A DNA stretch of 41,916 nt from Betaproteobacteria bacterium (GTDB lineage Bacteria; Pseudomonadota; Gammaproteobacteria; Burkholderiales; JAEUOS01), in contig JAQGMJ010000072.1 in NCBI GenBank assembly GCA_028292405.1, forward strand, positions 1-41,916. Reading direction: 5' to 3'. The translations under genes were made by a program, and so were the position numbers. Under the pieces are notes generated by a model. The model made no database searches, had not been told where the DNA came from, and saw only the letters and a program-made list of their open reading frames with translations. Positions 8,006-15,489 of the stretch are shown piece after piece. The first letter of the stretch is position 1. Each line of letters starts with the position of its first letter.

Positions 8006-8233
8006 ATGGCCTGGACCCTGATCGACCACCTTGACATGAAGATGCTCGGCGAAGGCGTGCCCGACGCCACCCGCGCCGCCTTCAAGGCGCGCTTCGCCGT
8101 GCGCCCGGTGTGCCCGGTGTGCTTCGTCAACCCCGCGCTGGCGCAGCGCGAGCAGCCGCTGGCCAAGGTGGCGCTGGGCAACAGTTATTACTATCACTGC
8201 CCGAAGTGTTTCAGCAGGCTGGACCCGCTCTAG
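8006..8233 (+). CDS. Small zinc-ribbon-like protein (75 residues)
   Basis: The protein has two CPxC knuckles, Cys36/Cys39 (VCPVCF) and Cys65/Cys68 (HCPKCF), spaced as in a zinc ribbon. The N-terminus (MAWTLIDHLDMKMLGEG) is helical. No named family comes to mind. Start and frame are supported by protein-like composition and the paired cysteines rather than by a strong ribosome-binding site. A 26-bp repeat array begins immediately after the stop codon. Confidence 0.65.
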   Translation: MAWTLIDHLDMKMLGEGVPDATRAAFKARFAVRPVCPVCFVNPALAQREQPLAKVALGNSYYYHCPKCFSRLDPL

Positions 8234-8336
8234 GCTGCTGCGCGGACAAACGCAAAAGGCCGCTGCCCGGACAAAATGTGCAGGGCCGCTATCCGGATAA
8301 AATGTGCAGGGCCGCTATCCGGATAAAAATGCATGG
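8234..8336. repeat. 26-bp tandem repeat, four units
   Basis: Units begin at 8234 (divergent, 25 bp), 8259, 8285 and 8311. The core is GCCGCTATCCGGATAAAATG followed by TGCAGG; the two central units are the most alike. The array starts on the base after the stop codon of the zinc-ribbon gene, like the 20-bp array behind the DUF3592 gene. Confidence 0.9.
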
Positions 8337-8362
8337 GGCCTTTGCCCAGAGCAAGGCACAAC

Positions 8363-8389
8363 AAAAAGGGCGCCGTACCCGGCGCCCTT
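8363..8389 (-). terminator. Rho-independent terminator of the lemA-TPM operon
   Basis: On the minus strand a GGGCGCCG/CGGCGCCC stem is followed by TTTTTGTTG. It lies 35 bp behind the stop codon of the last operon gene (8424). Confidence 0.85.
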
Positions 8390-8423
8390 CAACTGATTGC
8401 AAAGCGCGCCACACGGCGCCGCG

Positions 8424-8927
8424 CTAGAGCAGTACCACCTGGTTCGACAACTCGTTCTCGCGCGGGCCCTGGCCGGGGAAATGCGCGGTGAGCATGGCGG
8501 CCACTGCCTGCACGCCGGCCAGCGCACCGGCTTCGTACTGCCCGCCGCTGAAGGCCGCCTGCATCGCGCGGCAAATCTCCTGCCACGCGTTGTCGCCGGC
8601 ATGTGCATCGACGCCGCGGTCGGCGACGATTTCCACCGCGCGGTCGGCCAGCAGCAGGTAGATCAGCACGCCGTTGCGGCCGTCGGTGTCCCACATGCGC
8701 AGGTGGGAAAACAAGTCGATGGCGCGTTCGCGCGCGCTTTCGCCCTGGTACAGCGGGCTGCCCGAGAGCGCGCCTTCGACGACGAAGCGCAGTTCGCCCT
8801 GGTGCGCCGCTTCGGCCGCGGCGATGGCCTGCTCAATGGCGAACAGCGCCGTGGCCGGAAAGGCGCGGCGCACCTGCAGGCGCGTCATCAGCAGGTGGCG
8901 GGTGATGCGGGCGTAGTCCATTACCAT
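8424..8927 (-). CDS. TPM-domain protein (short, membrane-free)
   Basis: A TPM domain spans most of the 167 residues, recognised from GELRFVVEGALSG, ARERAIDLFSHLRMWDT, RNGVLIYLLLADRAVEIVADRG and the ending HFPGQGPRENELSNQVVLL. Such short TPM proteins usually sit behind lemA and a longer TPM/YgcG-type gene, exactly as here. TPM domains are thought to be phosphatase-like or chaperone-like (photosystem maturation in plants); the bacterial role is unclear. Its start overlaps the end of the upstream TPM gene by 7 bases, so translation is probably coupled. Confidence 0.9.
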   Translation of the reverse strand: MVMDYARITRHLLMTRLQVRRAFPATALFAIEQAIAAAEAAHQGELRFVVEGALSGSPLYQGESARERAIDLFSHLRMWDTDGRNGVLIYLLLADRAVEIVADRGVDAHAGDNAWQEICRAMQAAFSGGQYEAGALAGVQAVAAMLTAHFPGQGPRENELSNQVVLL

Positions 8928-10006
8928 TTCCCCGAAGCGCCGCCGCCACCGAAGCCGCCGCGCCCGCCGCTGAATCCACCGCCGCCACCGCCGCCGCGTC
9001 CGCCGCCGCCGTAGCCGCCCAGCATGCTGCCGATGCCGCCGCCGAATAGCGTCACCACCAGGGCGATGCCGCCGGCGACGATGGCGATACCGAGGCCGCC
9101 GAGAAAAAAGAACGCCAGCACGCCGGTGAGGCCGCCGGTGACCAGCGCGCCCGGAAAGCGCCCGAACAGCGAGCGCAGCACGCCGCCCACCACCACCGCG
9201 AGGATGAAGAGGACGGTCACATAGCCATCAAGGCCGCCGCCGTCGCCTGCGCCGCCGTTGCCCGTGCTGCCCGAGGCGCCTTGCCCGCTTTGCGTCGGCG
9301 GCGGCAGGGGCTCGCCATTGACCACGCCGATCATGCTGTCGACGCCGGCCTTGATGCCGCCGTAGAAATCGCCCTGTTTGAACGAGGGTGTGATGGTCTC
9401 GGCGATGATGCGCTTGGCGGTGGCGTCGTTCAGCGCGCCTTCCAGGCCGTAGCCGACTTCGATGCGCATGCTGCGGTCGTTCTTCGCGATCAGCAGCAGC
9501 GCGCCGTCGTCCACCTTCTTGCGCCCGAGCTTCCACTTGTCGACCACGCGGATGGAGAATTGCTCGATGGTCTCGGGCGCCGTGGTGGGCACCAGCAGCA
9601 CGGCGATCTGGCTGCCCTTCTTCGCTTCGAAGGCGGTGAGGGTGGCTTCGAGCGATGCCTTTTGATCGCCGGTGAGCGTGCCGGTCTGGTCGGTGACGTG
9701 GCCGGTGAGCGGCGGCACCAGCACGTCGGCCTGTGCAGGCGGCGCGAGGGCCAGCACCGCCGCGCAGAGCAACGCACCCAGCGGCGCAGCCCGCGGCACA
9801 CCCCGCAGGGAACGAAGCAGCGCCCGGCGCCACATGCCGCGCGCCGGCGCCAGCCATTGCCGCCGTGCGCGCGGCGCGGGCGCATGTGCCTCGCGCATCA
9901 GCGCATCCGCCGCCGCATACGCTTCGCCCGTCGGCGCATTCGCGGGCGCATGTGCTTCGCGCATCATCACGCCCGCCGCCGCTGTTGCGCCCACGCCCAT
10001 GTTCAC
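8921..10006 (-). CDS. YgcG-type TPM-domain protein with glycine-rich tail
   Basis: The TPM domain (about residues 98-215, from GHVTDQTGTLT through AVLLVPTTAPETIEQFSIRV and DDGALLLIAKNDRSMRIEVG) follows a signal segment. Two C-terminal membrane helices (residues ~260-325) precede a Gly-rich tail ending SGKW, a typical architecture. The frame starts at a GTG overlapping the lemA stop (GTGA), and an ATG lies two codons on. The first ~57 residues are unusual, with MREAHAPA duplicated and no signal character. The ATG at 9835 (MWRRALL) directly before the signal sequence is a good alternative start. It is operonic with lemA. Confidence 0.88.
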   Translation of the reverse strand: MNMGVGATAAAGVMMREAHAPANAPTGEAYAAADALMREAHAPAPRARRQWLAPARGMWRRALLRSLRGVPRAAPLGALLCAAVLALAPPAQADVLVPPLTGHVTDQTGTLTGDQKASLEATLTAFEAKKGSQIAVLLVPTTAPETIEQFSIRVVDKWKLGRKKVDDGALLLIAKNDRSMRIEVGYGLEGALNDATAKRIIAETITPSFKQGDFYGGIKAGVDSMIGVVNGEPLPPPTQSGQGASGSTGNGGAGDGGGLDGYVTVLFILAVVVGGVLRSLFGRFPGALVTGGLTGVLAFFFLGGLGIAIVAGGIALVVTLFGGGIGSMLGGYGGGGRGGGGGGGFSGGRGGFGGGGASGKW

Positions 10007-10653
10007 TTCGGCGCGCCCGCGGGCTGCGCCGGCGGCTGCGACGGCACGCTGACGCCGCCGCCGAAGTCCACCTTCGGCGGCGCGGAGATTTCCTTCTCGT
10101 TGTCCACGGTGAAATTCGGCTTCACCTTCGCGCCGGTGGCCATCGCCGTCAGGTTGCTGGGGAAGGAGCGGATGGTCACGTTGTAGGCCTGCACCGAAGT
10201 GATGTAGCGGTTGCGCGCCACCGTGATGCGGTTTTCCGTGCCTTCGAGCTGCGCCTGCAGATCGCGAAAGCCGGCGTCGGCCTTGAGTTGCGGATAATTC
10301 TCCGAGACCGCCAGCAGGCGCGACAGCGCGCCCGAGAGCTGGCCCTGCGCCTGCTGGAACTTGGCGAAGAGGGCCGGGTCGTTCAGCACCTCCGGCGTTA
10401 CCTGGATGCTGCCCACGCGCGCGCGCGCTTCCGTCACCTGCGTCAGCACCGCCTTCTCGTGGTCCGCATACCCCTTCACCGTGTTCACCAGGTTGGGGAT
10501 CAGGTCGGCGCGGCGCTGGTACTGGTTCACCACCTCGGACCAGGCGGCTTTCACCTGCTCGTCCTGCGACTGGATGTCGTTGTAGCCGCAGCCGCTTAGG
10601 CAGCCGGCGAGGGCGACCAGAAGGAGGGCGGTGATTGTTTTAAGGAATTTCAT
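10003..10653 (-). CDS. lemA: LemA family protein
   Basis: The 216-residue protein starts MKFLKTITALLLVALAGCLSGC, a signal segment with a possible lipobox cysteine. The LemA signature follows: DEQVKAAWSEVVNQYQRRADLIPNLVNTVKGYA, then a long coiled region (LSGALSRLLAVSENYPQLKAD, FRDLQAQLEGTENRI, ARNRYI.SVQAYN). LemA proteins are membrane-anchored helical proteins with the bulk outside the cytoplasm; their function is not settled. A GGAG motif precedes the ATG. It is the first gene of the lemA-TPM-TPM operon and overlaps the next gene by four bases. Confidence 0.95.
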   Translation of the reverse strand: MKFLKTITALLLVALAGCLSGCGYNDIQSQDEQVKAAWSEVVNQYQRRADLIPNLVNTVKGYADHEKAVLTQVTEARARVGSIQVTPEVLNDPALFAKFQQAQGQLSGALSRLLAVSENYPQLKADAGFRDLQAQLEGTENRITVARNRYITSVQAYNVTIRSFPSNLTAMATGAKVKPNFTVDNEKEISAPPKVDFGGGVSVPSQPPAQPAGAPK

Positions 10654-10831
10654 CGGGATTCTCCAGGGAGCCGGCTCGAGGTAGGCCGTTTGGGGCAGAT
10701 GGAAGGCGGGCCGCTTTTATCGCGGCCTCGTTGATATGGGGCCGCTGGGTAGGACCGCAAGTTTGCAGTGTAGTTCAGGCGCGGGTTTGATGGGGTATGG
10801 GTTCGCTGTTCAAAAACACAGCGGCGTAAAT

Positions 10832-10861
10832 AAAAAGGGCGCTCCTGAGAGCGCCCTTTTT
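10832..10861. terminator. Bidirectional Rho-independent terminator
   Basis: A-run, perfect stem GGGCGCTC/GAGCGCCC, short loop (CTGA) and T-run. It lies 18 bp behind the stop of the minus-strand Bug gene and can serve that gene. The remaining ~180 bp up to lemA hold the unseen lemA promoter and no gene. Confidence 0.9.
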
Positions 10862-10878
10862 CTGCCGTGGCCTGGTGC

Positions 10879-11850
10879 TTACTCCAGCTTGATCCCCGCC
10901 TTCGGGATCACCACCTTCCAGCGCGCCACGTCGTTCACGTACATCTTCGCGAACTCCGCGCGGTTGAGCGGGGCGACGGTGACGCCGGCCTTGGCGAAGC
11001 GTTCCTGCATGGCAGGGTCGGCGAGCATCTTGAGCGTGCTGGCGGTGACGAAGTCGACCACGTCGTTGGGCGTGCCGGCGGGGAGGAACAGGCCTTGCCA
11101 CAGCGTCATGTCGTAGTCCTTGACGCCGGCTTCGATCATCGTCGGCACTTCGGGCAGGGGCGCGAAGCGCTTGAGGCTGGTAACGGCCAGCGCGCGCACC
11201 TTGCCGCCCTTGTATTGCGCCATGCCCACCGGCATGCCGGCGAAGTAGAACTGGATCTGCCCGGCGATGAGGTCCGTGGCCGCGGGGGCGCCGCCCTTGT
11301 AGGGCACGTGCAGCGCCTGCACGCCGGCCAGCACCTTGTAGAGTTCGCCGGCCATGTGGTCGGAGTTGCCGACGCCCGACGACCCGAAGGAGAGTTCGCC
11401 GGGTTTGCTCTTGGCCAGGGCGGTGAGTTCGGCCACGGTCTTCACCGGCAACTGCGCGTTGATGATCAGCAGGTGCGGGGTGGCGGCGACTTGCGCGACG
11501 GGGATCAGGTCCTTCAGGCCGTTGTAGGGCAGGTGCGGGTTGGCGGCTACCGAAATGGCCGTGCCGTTTTGCGCGAACAGGATGGTGTAGCCGTCCGGCG
11601 CGGCCTTGGCCACCACGTCGGCGGCGATGTTGCCGGCGGCGCCGGGGTGGCTGTCGATGATCACCGGCTGCTTCCACAGGTCGTTCAGGCCTTGCGCGAC
11701 GACGCGGCCGATGATGTCGGTGGAAGAACCCGGGGCGTAGCCGATGGTCACTTTCACCGACTTCTCCGGGTAGGCGGCGTGGGCGGTGAGCGTGGTCGCG
11801 GCGAGTGCCGCGGCCACGGCGAGTTTGCCGAGGCGGGTGGAGCGGGTCAT
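10879..11850 (-). CDS. Bug-family (TctC-type) periplasmic solute receptor
   Basis: A signal peptide (cleavage after AHA, residue ~25) leads into AYPEKSVKVTIGYAPGSSTDI, the canonical Bug/TctC start. The conserved GAAGNIAADVVAKAAPDGYT loop and LHVPYKGGAPAATDLIAGQI follow. Bug proteins bind carboxylated ligands in the periplasm for tripartite tricarboxylate transporters or act as orphans; no TctA/TctB genes lie here. An AGGGAG motif precedes the ATG. The gene is last in the minus-strand run SMP-30, GntR, Bug and ends at a strong terminator. The ligand is unknown; the neighbouring lactonase and enolase enzymes suggest a sugar acid. Confidence 0.95.
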   Translation of the reverse strand: MTRSTRLGKLAVAAALAATTLTAHAAYPEKSVKVTIGYAPGSSTDIIGRVVAQGLNDLWKQPVIIDSHPGAAGNIAADVVAKAAPDGYTILFAQNGTAISVAANPHLPYNGLKDLIPVAQVAATPHLLIINAQLPVKTVAELTALAKSKPGELSFGSSGVGNSDHMAGELYKVLAGVQALHVPYKGGAPAATDLIAGQIQFYFAGMPVGMAQYKGGKVRALAVTSLKRFAPLPEVPTMIEAGVKDYDMTLWQGLFLPAGTPNDVVDFVTASTLKMLADPAMQERFAKAGVTVAPLNRAEFAKMYVNDVARWKVVIPKAGIKLE

Positions 11851-11966
11851 GTTGTCTCCCTAATGCTGATTGAGGTGAGGTCGGTTTGAGTTTTATTGTT
11901 GGTCTGGGTTTGAGCGGGATGATAGCAGCGGGTCAATGCTCGCAAGCTAGAGGCACGCGAAACACT

Positions 11967-12770
11967 TTATCCAGCGACGCGCGAATGGCTTTTCAGTTCC
12001 AGCCCGAACGAAAAACGGTTCTCCGGGTGCCGCGTCACGGTGACTTCAAACGGATTGCCCTGCTTGTCGAAATAGCGCCGCGTCACCACCAGGCAGGCCG
12101 AGCCCACCGGCGCGTTGAGCAGCGCGGCATGTTCGCGGCCGATCAGCGAGGCCTGCACTTCCACCTCGGCGCGCTCGATGGCCACGCCGAACAAACGCTC
12201 GATCTGCTCGAACACCATTTCGCGGTTGTGGTTCGGCGTCTTCACCACCCGCGCAAAACGATGCTGGATATAGATGTCGGTCCACGCCAGCACGGTGCGC
12301 GTGCCTTCCTCGCGGCGCACAGCGCCGATGTGAAACCAGGAGGAGCCCACCGGGGCCTTGAGCACCGGCTGCAGCGCGACGCTGCATTCGATGGCGCGCT
12401 CGACGCGGTTGTCGCGATAGGTGTTGCGCGGGTAGCGCAGCAGGTCCTTGATCGAGTTGAAGTCCTGGCTGAAGATGCGCGGCTCGGTGGAGGAAATCAC
12501 CTTCGAGGGCGCGCCCTGGCGCCGCTCGATGAAGCCGCGCTCTTCCAGCGTGCGCAGCGTATGGCGCAGCGTGTGGCGGCTGACGCCGGCGGCCTGGCTC
12601 AGCTCGTTTTCGGAAGGCAGGGTGGCGCCCACAGGCCACTCGCCGGAGCGGATGCGCTCGAGCAACTGCTCGGCCAGGCGGCCGTGCAGGGTGCGCGGCG
12701 CCTCGGCGTTCATCGGGCGGTCGGCCAGGGGCATGGCGGTGGTTTCATAAGCAACGCACACCTCGCCCAT
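11967..12770 (-). CDS. GntR family regulator with UTRA domain (HutC subfamily)
   Basis: Residues ~27-95 form the winged helix-turn-helix (LAEQLLERIRSGEWPVGATL, LPSENELSQAAGVSRHTLR, RTLEERGFIERRQG). The C-terminal ~160 residues form a UTRA effector domain (LKAPVGSSWFHIGAVRR, DIYIQHRFA, ASLIGREHAALLNAPVGSA, FEVTVTRHPENRFSF). Members sense small metabolites and usually repress nearby catabolic genes. Two palindromes of the TGTA-N2-TACA type upstream of the SMP-30 gene fit this subfamily. The exact start is uncertain: in-frame ATGs at 12770, 12734 and 12713 all lack a strong Shine-Dalgarno sequence. Confidence 0.93.
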   Translation of the reverse strand: MGEVCVAYETTAMPLADRPMNAEAPRTLHGRLAEQLLERIRSGEWPVGATLPSENELSQAAGVSRHTLRHTLRTLEERGFIERRQGAPSKVISSTEPRIFSQDFNSIKDLLRYPRNTYRDNRVERAIECSVALQPVLKAPVGSSWFHIGAVRREEGTRTVLAWTDIYIQHRFARVVKTPNHNREMVFEQIERLFGVAIERAEVEVQASLIGREHAALLNAPVGSACLVVTRRYFDKQGNPFEVTVTRHPENRFSFGLELKSHSRVAG

Positions 12771-12841
12771 TCGCGTTGAGCCGCTTCTGTGTGGCCCTGG
12801 CAGGCGTGTGCTCTACCGAGTAACGCATACCGGAAGTCACG

Positions 12842-12872
12842 CATCCTTCGACAGGCTCAGGACGAACGGAGC
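12842..12872. repeat. Short dispersed-type sequence TTCGACAGGCTCAGGACGAA
   Basis: This motif, in the 161-bp gap between SMP-30 and GntR genes, is a sequence I recall as widely scattered in proteobacterial intergenic regions. Only one copy is seen in this window, so repeat status rests on memory. Confidence 0.35.
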
Positions 12873-12931
12873 AGGAGGGCGAGACTTTGGTCACGGACAG
12901 TAATGCGAGTGATTGATGTGCAGTCCGCCGA

Positions 12932-13858
12932 TCAGGTCAGACCGTACATCTTCTTGCCGGCAACGGGCATCTTCGCCATCAGGATGTCGCCGCTCATGGA
13001 CTCGGTGATATAGAGGGTTTTCAAATCCTCGCCGCCGTAGGCGATGTTGGCGAGGTGGTGGTGGTCGTGATTTTCCGAGTACACCAGGTGGGTCGGCAGC
13101 ATGTTGCTGTCGAAGCGCCAGACGCCCACACCGAGGTGGCACACGGCCAGGCCATTGGCTGAATCCATCTCGATGCCGTCAGGGCCGGCGGCGCCGCCGG
13201 AGAGCTGGATGGCGACGCCGGTCTTCGACACGGAGCCGTCGGCCATCAGCGGCAGGCGCCAGATTTGTTGCGAGCGGGTGACGGCGACGAACACGTGCTT
13301 TTCTTGCGTGTTGAGCGTGATGCCGTTCGGGCTGGGCACGTTGAGCGCCAGGCGGTCGAGCTGACCATTGGCCTTGAGGCGGAACACGCGGCCGGTGGGG
13401 TCGGCGATGCCGGTCTGGCCCTGGTCGGTGAAATACAGGTCGCCGTTGGAGGCGAAGTGCAGGTCGTTCAGGCCCTTGAAGCTTTCGGAGTACATCGAGC
13501 CCAGGATGGTGTCGATCTTCCCGGTCTTGGTGTCGAGAGACAGCAGGCCCTGCTTGTAGCAGGTGATGAAGGCGCGGCCGTCTTTATGGAACTTCAGGCC
13601 GTTGGGCCAGCCGTCGTACTGGGTGATCAGTTCCCAGTCCATCTTCTTGTTGATGCGGAAGATGCGGCCGAAGGGAATGTCGACAAACCACAGGTTGCCT
13701 TCACGGTCGAACGAGGGGCCTTCGAGAAAGCATTCCACTTCCGCGCCCTGGCGGTTCGGGTCGGACCAGCCGCTGCGCTGCTTTTTGCGGAATTTGGCCG
13801 GCATCGACATGAAGAGCTCGGCCTTGATGAGTTCGGGTTGCTTGAAGGGGTTGAACAT
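12932..13858 (-). CDS. SMP-30/gluconolactonase family protein
   Basis: The six-bladed propeller signature is clear: FLEGPSFDREGNLWFVDI, NGLKFHKDGRAFITCY, GLNDLHFASNGDLYFTD, PSPNGITLN, GPDGIEMD and the end PVAGKKMYGL. Expected metal ligands are the Glu of LEGPSF, the Asn of SPNGI and the Asp of GPDGIEMD. The family hydrolyses sugar or related lactones in the cytoplasm, which would supply sugar acids to the enolase-superfamily enzyme next door. I chose ATG 13858 (MFNPFKQP) behind AGGA; the frame is open further upstream but that stretch is not protein-like. It is the first gene of the inferred operon SMP-30, GntR, Bug. Confidence 0.93.
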   Translation of the reverse strand: MFNPFKQPELIKAELFMSMPAKFRKKQRSGWSDPNRQGAEVECFLEGPSFDREGNLWFVDIPFGRIFRINKKMDWELITQYDGWPNGLKFHKDGRAFITCYKQGLLSLDTKTGKIDTILGSMYSESFKGLNDLHFASNGDLYFTDQGQTGIADPTGRVFRLKANGQLDRLALNVPSPNGITLNTQEKHVFVAVTRSQQIWRLPLMADGSVSKTGVAIQLSGGAAGPDGIEMDSANGLAVCHLGVGVWRFDSNMLPTHLVYSENHDHHHLANIAYGGEDLKTLYITESMSGDILMAKMPVAGKKMYGLT

Positions 13859-13938
13859 GGGTGGTCCTGGTCCTGAGAGAGGGAAGGGGATGGGTGAGCG
13901 AGTGACGCGGCGACGGCGTGCTGCTGAATGGCGTTGCA

Positions 13939-13954
13939 ACTTGTGCGTACAAGT
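13939..13954. promoter_or_regulatory. Operator-like palindrome, copy 1 (one mismatch)
   Basis: ACTTGTGCGTACAAGT is a 16-bp near-perfect palindrome, 81 bp in front of the SMP-30 start and about 33 bp downstream of the predicted transcription start. It differs from copy 2 at one base. The TGTA-N2-TACA core is the type described for HutC-like UTRA regulators. Confidence 0.65.
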
Positions 13955-13986
13955 ACCGGCGTGCTTGCCGCTGGCAGCGGAACGTG

Positions 13987-14015
13987 ATTATGATGGCGCT
14001 GCGCGCGAAAGTAAA
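13987..14015 (-). promoter_or_regulatory. Candidate sigma-70 promoter of the SMP-30 operon
   Basis: On the minus strand TTTACT (14010-14015) and CATAAT (13987-13992) are separated by exactly 17 bp. The predicted start near 13980 lies between the two palindromes and gives a leader of about 120 bases to the SMP-30 gene. Base matches are 4/6 and 5/6 to consensus. Confidence 0.55.
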
Positions 14016-14054
14016 CCGGCGCGGGCGCGGGCGGCCGTACGTGAAATACGTCCT

Positions 14055-14070
14055 ACTTGTACGTACAAGT
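14055..14070. promoter_or_regulatory. Operator-like perfect palindrome, copy 2
   Basis: ACTTGTACGTACAAGT is a perfect 16-bp palindrome, centred 116 bp from copy 1 and about 82 bp upstream of the predicted transcription start. Two operators around one promoter are compatible with looping repression by the GntR/UTRA protein encoded two genes on. The rest of the 456-bp gap (13859-14314) contains no gene I can support. Confidence 0.72.
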
Positions 14071-14314
14071 AAAGATGGTATAAAAGACTTGTGGGGCCGG
14101 CGTATATTTCGCCGGAGCGATCTCAAACCAGGGCAGGGCAATAATGGGCGTTGGTATCGGCGGCCGGAGTGGTGGCGCGGCGCGCGCGGCTGCGTGCGGG
14201 TGCGTGCGCAGAAACGCGCGGGTTGATCGCGCGTGTGCGCGGACGCGGCGTCTGGATGCGCCTGATCAATTTCAGGGATGCTACGTGCCGGCCGCGCATG
14301 CGGCCGTGGCGGTC

Positions 14315-15451
14315 TCAGGCGCCGTATTCCTTCATCTTCCAGTCGCGGCTGGCGAAGTCGCGCAGGCGCGCGGCTTCGGGCGCGTAGCCGAGGCCCGGGC
14401 GCTGCACCTGCGCTGTGCTGACGGCGCCGCCTTCGGGCAGGAAGGGGTGTTCGCAGACGTCGGCCTGCAGGTAACGATTGGACATGGAAAAGCCCCAGGC
14501 GATGTCGCCCAGGGCAAAGCCCACGTGCGCGGTGGCGACCGCCGAGATGGTGCTCTCGGCCACCTTGCAGGCGAGGTTGAGCTTCATGCCGCGCGACAGG
14601 GCGAGGCGGCCCGCTTCCACCGCGGGCTTGAGGCCGCCGAGCTTGATGAGTTTCAGGCTCACCCCTTGCGCGGCGTGCGCGTCGGCGTGCAGGGTGATGT
14701 CGTCGATCGACTGCAGGGATTCGTCGGCGCACAGCGGCAGGTGCGTGCGCGCGTACAGCCGGGCCATCGCCGCCACGCTGCCGGTGTGGAAGGGTTGCTC
14801 GAGGAAGGAGAGGCCGGCGCTGACGCCGGCATCGGCGATGGCGTCGCCGGCCGCATAAGCGAGCGCGGTGTTGGCGTCCGCCGAGACCACGTCGCCCTTC
14901 AATTGCGGGACGATGCCGAGGATGCGTTTGACGTCGTAGTCCACCGTGCCGGCACCGACCTTGATCTTCCAGTGGCGGTAGCCTTGCGCGCGCAGGGTGC
15001 GCGCTTCCTCCAGTTCGCCTTCGAGGTTGCCGGAGGCGAGCATGTGCAGCATCTCCAGGCGCACCGGCGCTTTCGCTTCGGGGTTGAGCAATTGATACAG
15101 CGGCACGCCGGCGCGCTGCGCCAGCAGGTCCATCAGCGCGGTCTCGACCACGGCCTTGGCCGAGGAATTGCCGTAGAGGATTTTTTCCATCAGCGGGGCG
15201 ATGGCCGCGGGCGCTTCGACGTTCGCGCCGAGCAGGCGTTCGACCAGGTAGCAGGTGCTGGCGTAAAGGCTGCCGAGGGTCTCGCCCGTCATCAGCGGCG
15301 CCGAGCCGGCCTCGCCCCAGCCTTCGCGGCCGGCTTCGTCGGTGACGCGCAGCAGCACGGTTTGCGCATGCGTCACGGTTTCGCCGGACATCTTGATCGG
15401 CCGGGTCATCGGGATTTCCAGCGGATAAACTTGCGCGCGCGTGATCAGCAT
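14315..15451 (-). CDS. Mandelate racemase/muconate lactonizing enzyme family protein (enolase superfamily)
   Basis: The 378-residue protein has the capping N-domain and the barrel with the expected active-site residues. These are K162 and K164 in WKIKVG, metal ligands D192 (SADAN), E218 (FLEQPF) and D243 (CADESL), and K267 in SLKLIKLGG. Two lysines on opposite sides of the barrel are the muconate-lactonizing-enzyme arrangement, so a cycloisomerase, dehydratase or epimerase acting on a carboxylate is expected; the substrate cannot be read off. It lies upstream of the SMP-30 operon on the same strand and diverges from the Bug gene at 15490, whose start is only 38 bp away, so their promoters must overlap. 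Confidence 0.93.
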   Translation of the reverse strand: MLITRAQVYPLEIPMTRPIKMSGETVTHAQTVLLRVTDEAGREGWGEAGSAPLMTGETLGSLYASTCYLVERLLGANVEAPAAIAPLMEKILYGNSSAKAVVETALMDLLAQRAGVPLYQLLNPEAKAPVRLEMLHMLASGNLEGELEEARTLRAQGYRHWKIKVGAGTVDYDVKRILGIVPQLKGDVVSADANTALAYAAGDAIADAGVSAGLSFLEQPFHTGSVAAMARLYARTHLPLCADESLQSIDDITLHADAHAAQGVSLKLIKLGGLKPAVEAGRLALSRGMKLNLACKVAESTISAVATAHVGFALGDIAWGFSMSNRYLQADVCEHPFLPEGGAVSTAQVQRPGLGYAPEAARLRDFASRDWKMKEYGA

Positions 15452-15489
15452 AAGAATTCGGATTCAGGTTTTTTTCCCAGGAGATGTGA

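Noticed and set aside
6536..8197. Very long minus-strand frame (over 550 codons)
   Set aside because: It is the GC-rich shadow of the secreted-protein and zinc-ribbon genes. Its composition is dominated by Gly, Ala, Val and His without domains.
14057..14084. Plus-strand promoter TTGTAC-N16-TATAAA overlapping palindrome 2
   Set aside because: The boxes are good, but no plus-strand gene follows before 15490, and the -35 box is just half of the palindrome. I keep the palindrome and the minus-strand promoter instead.
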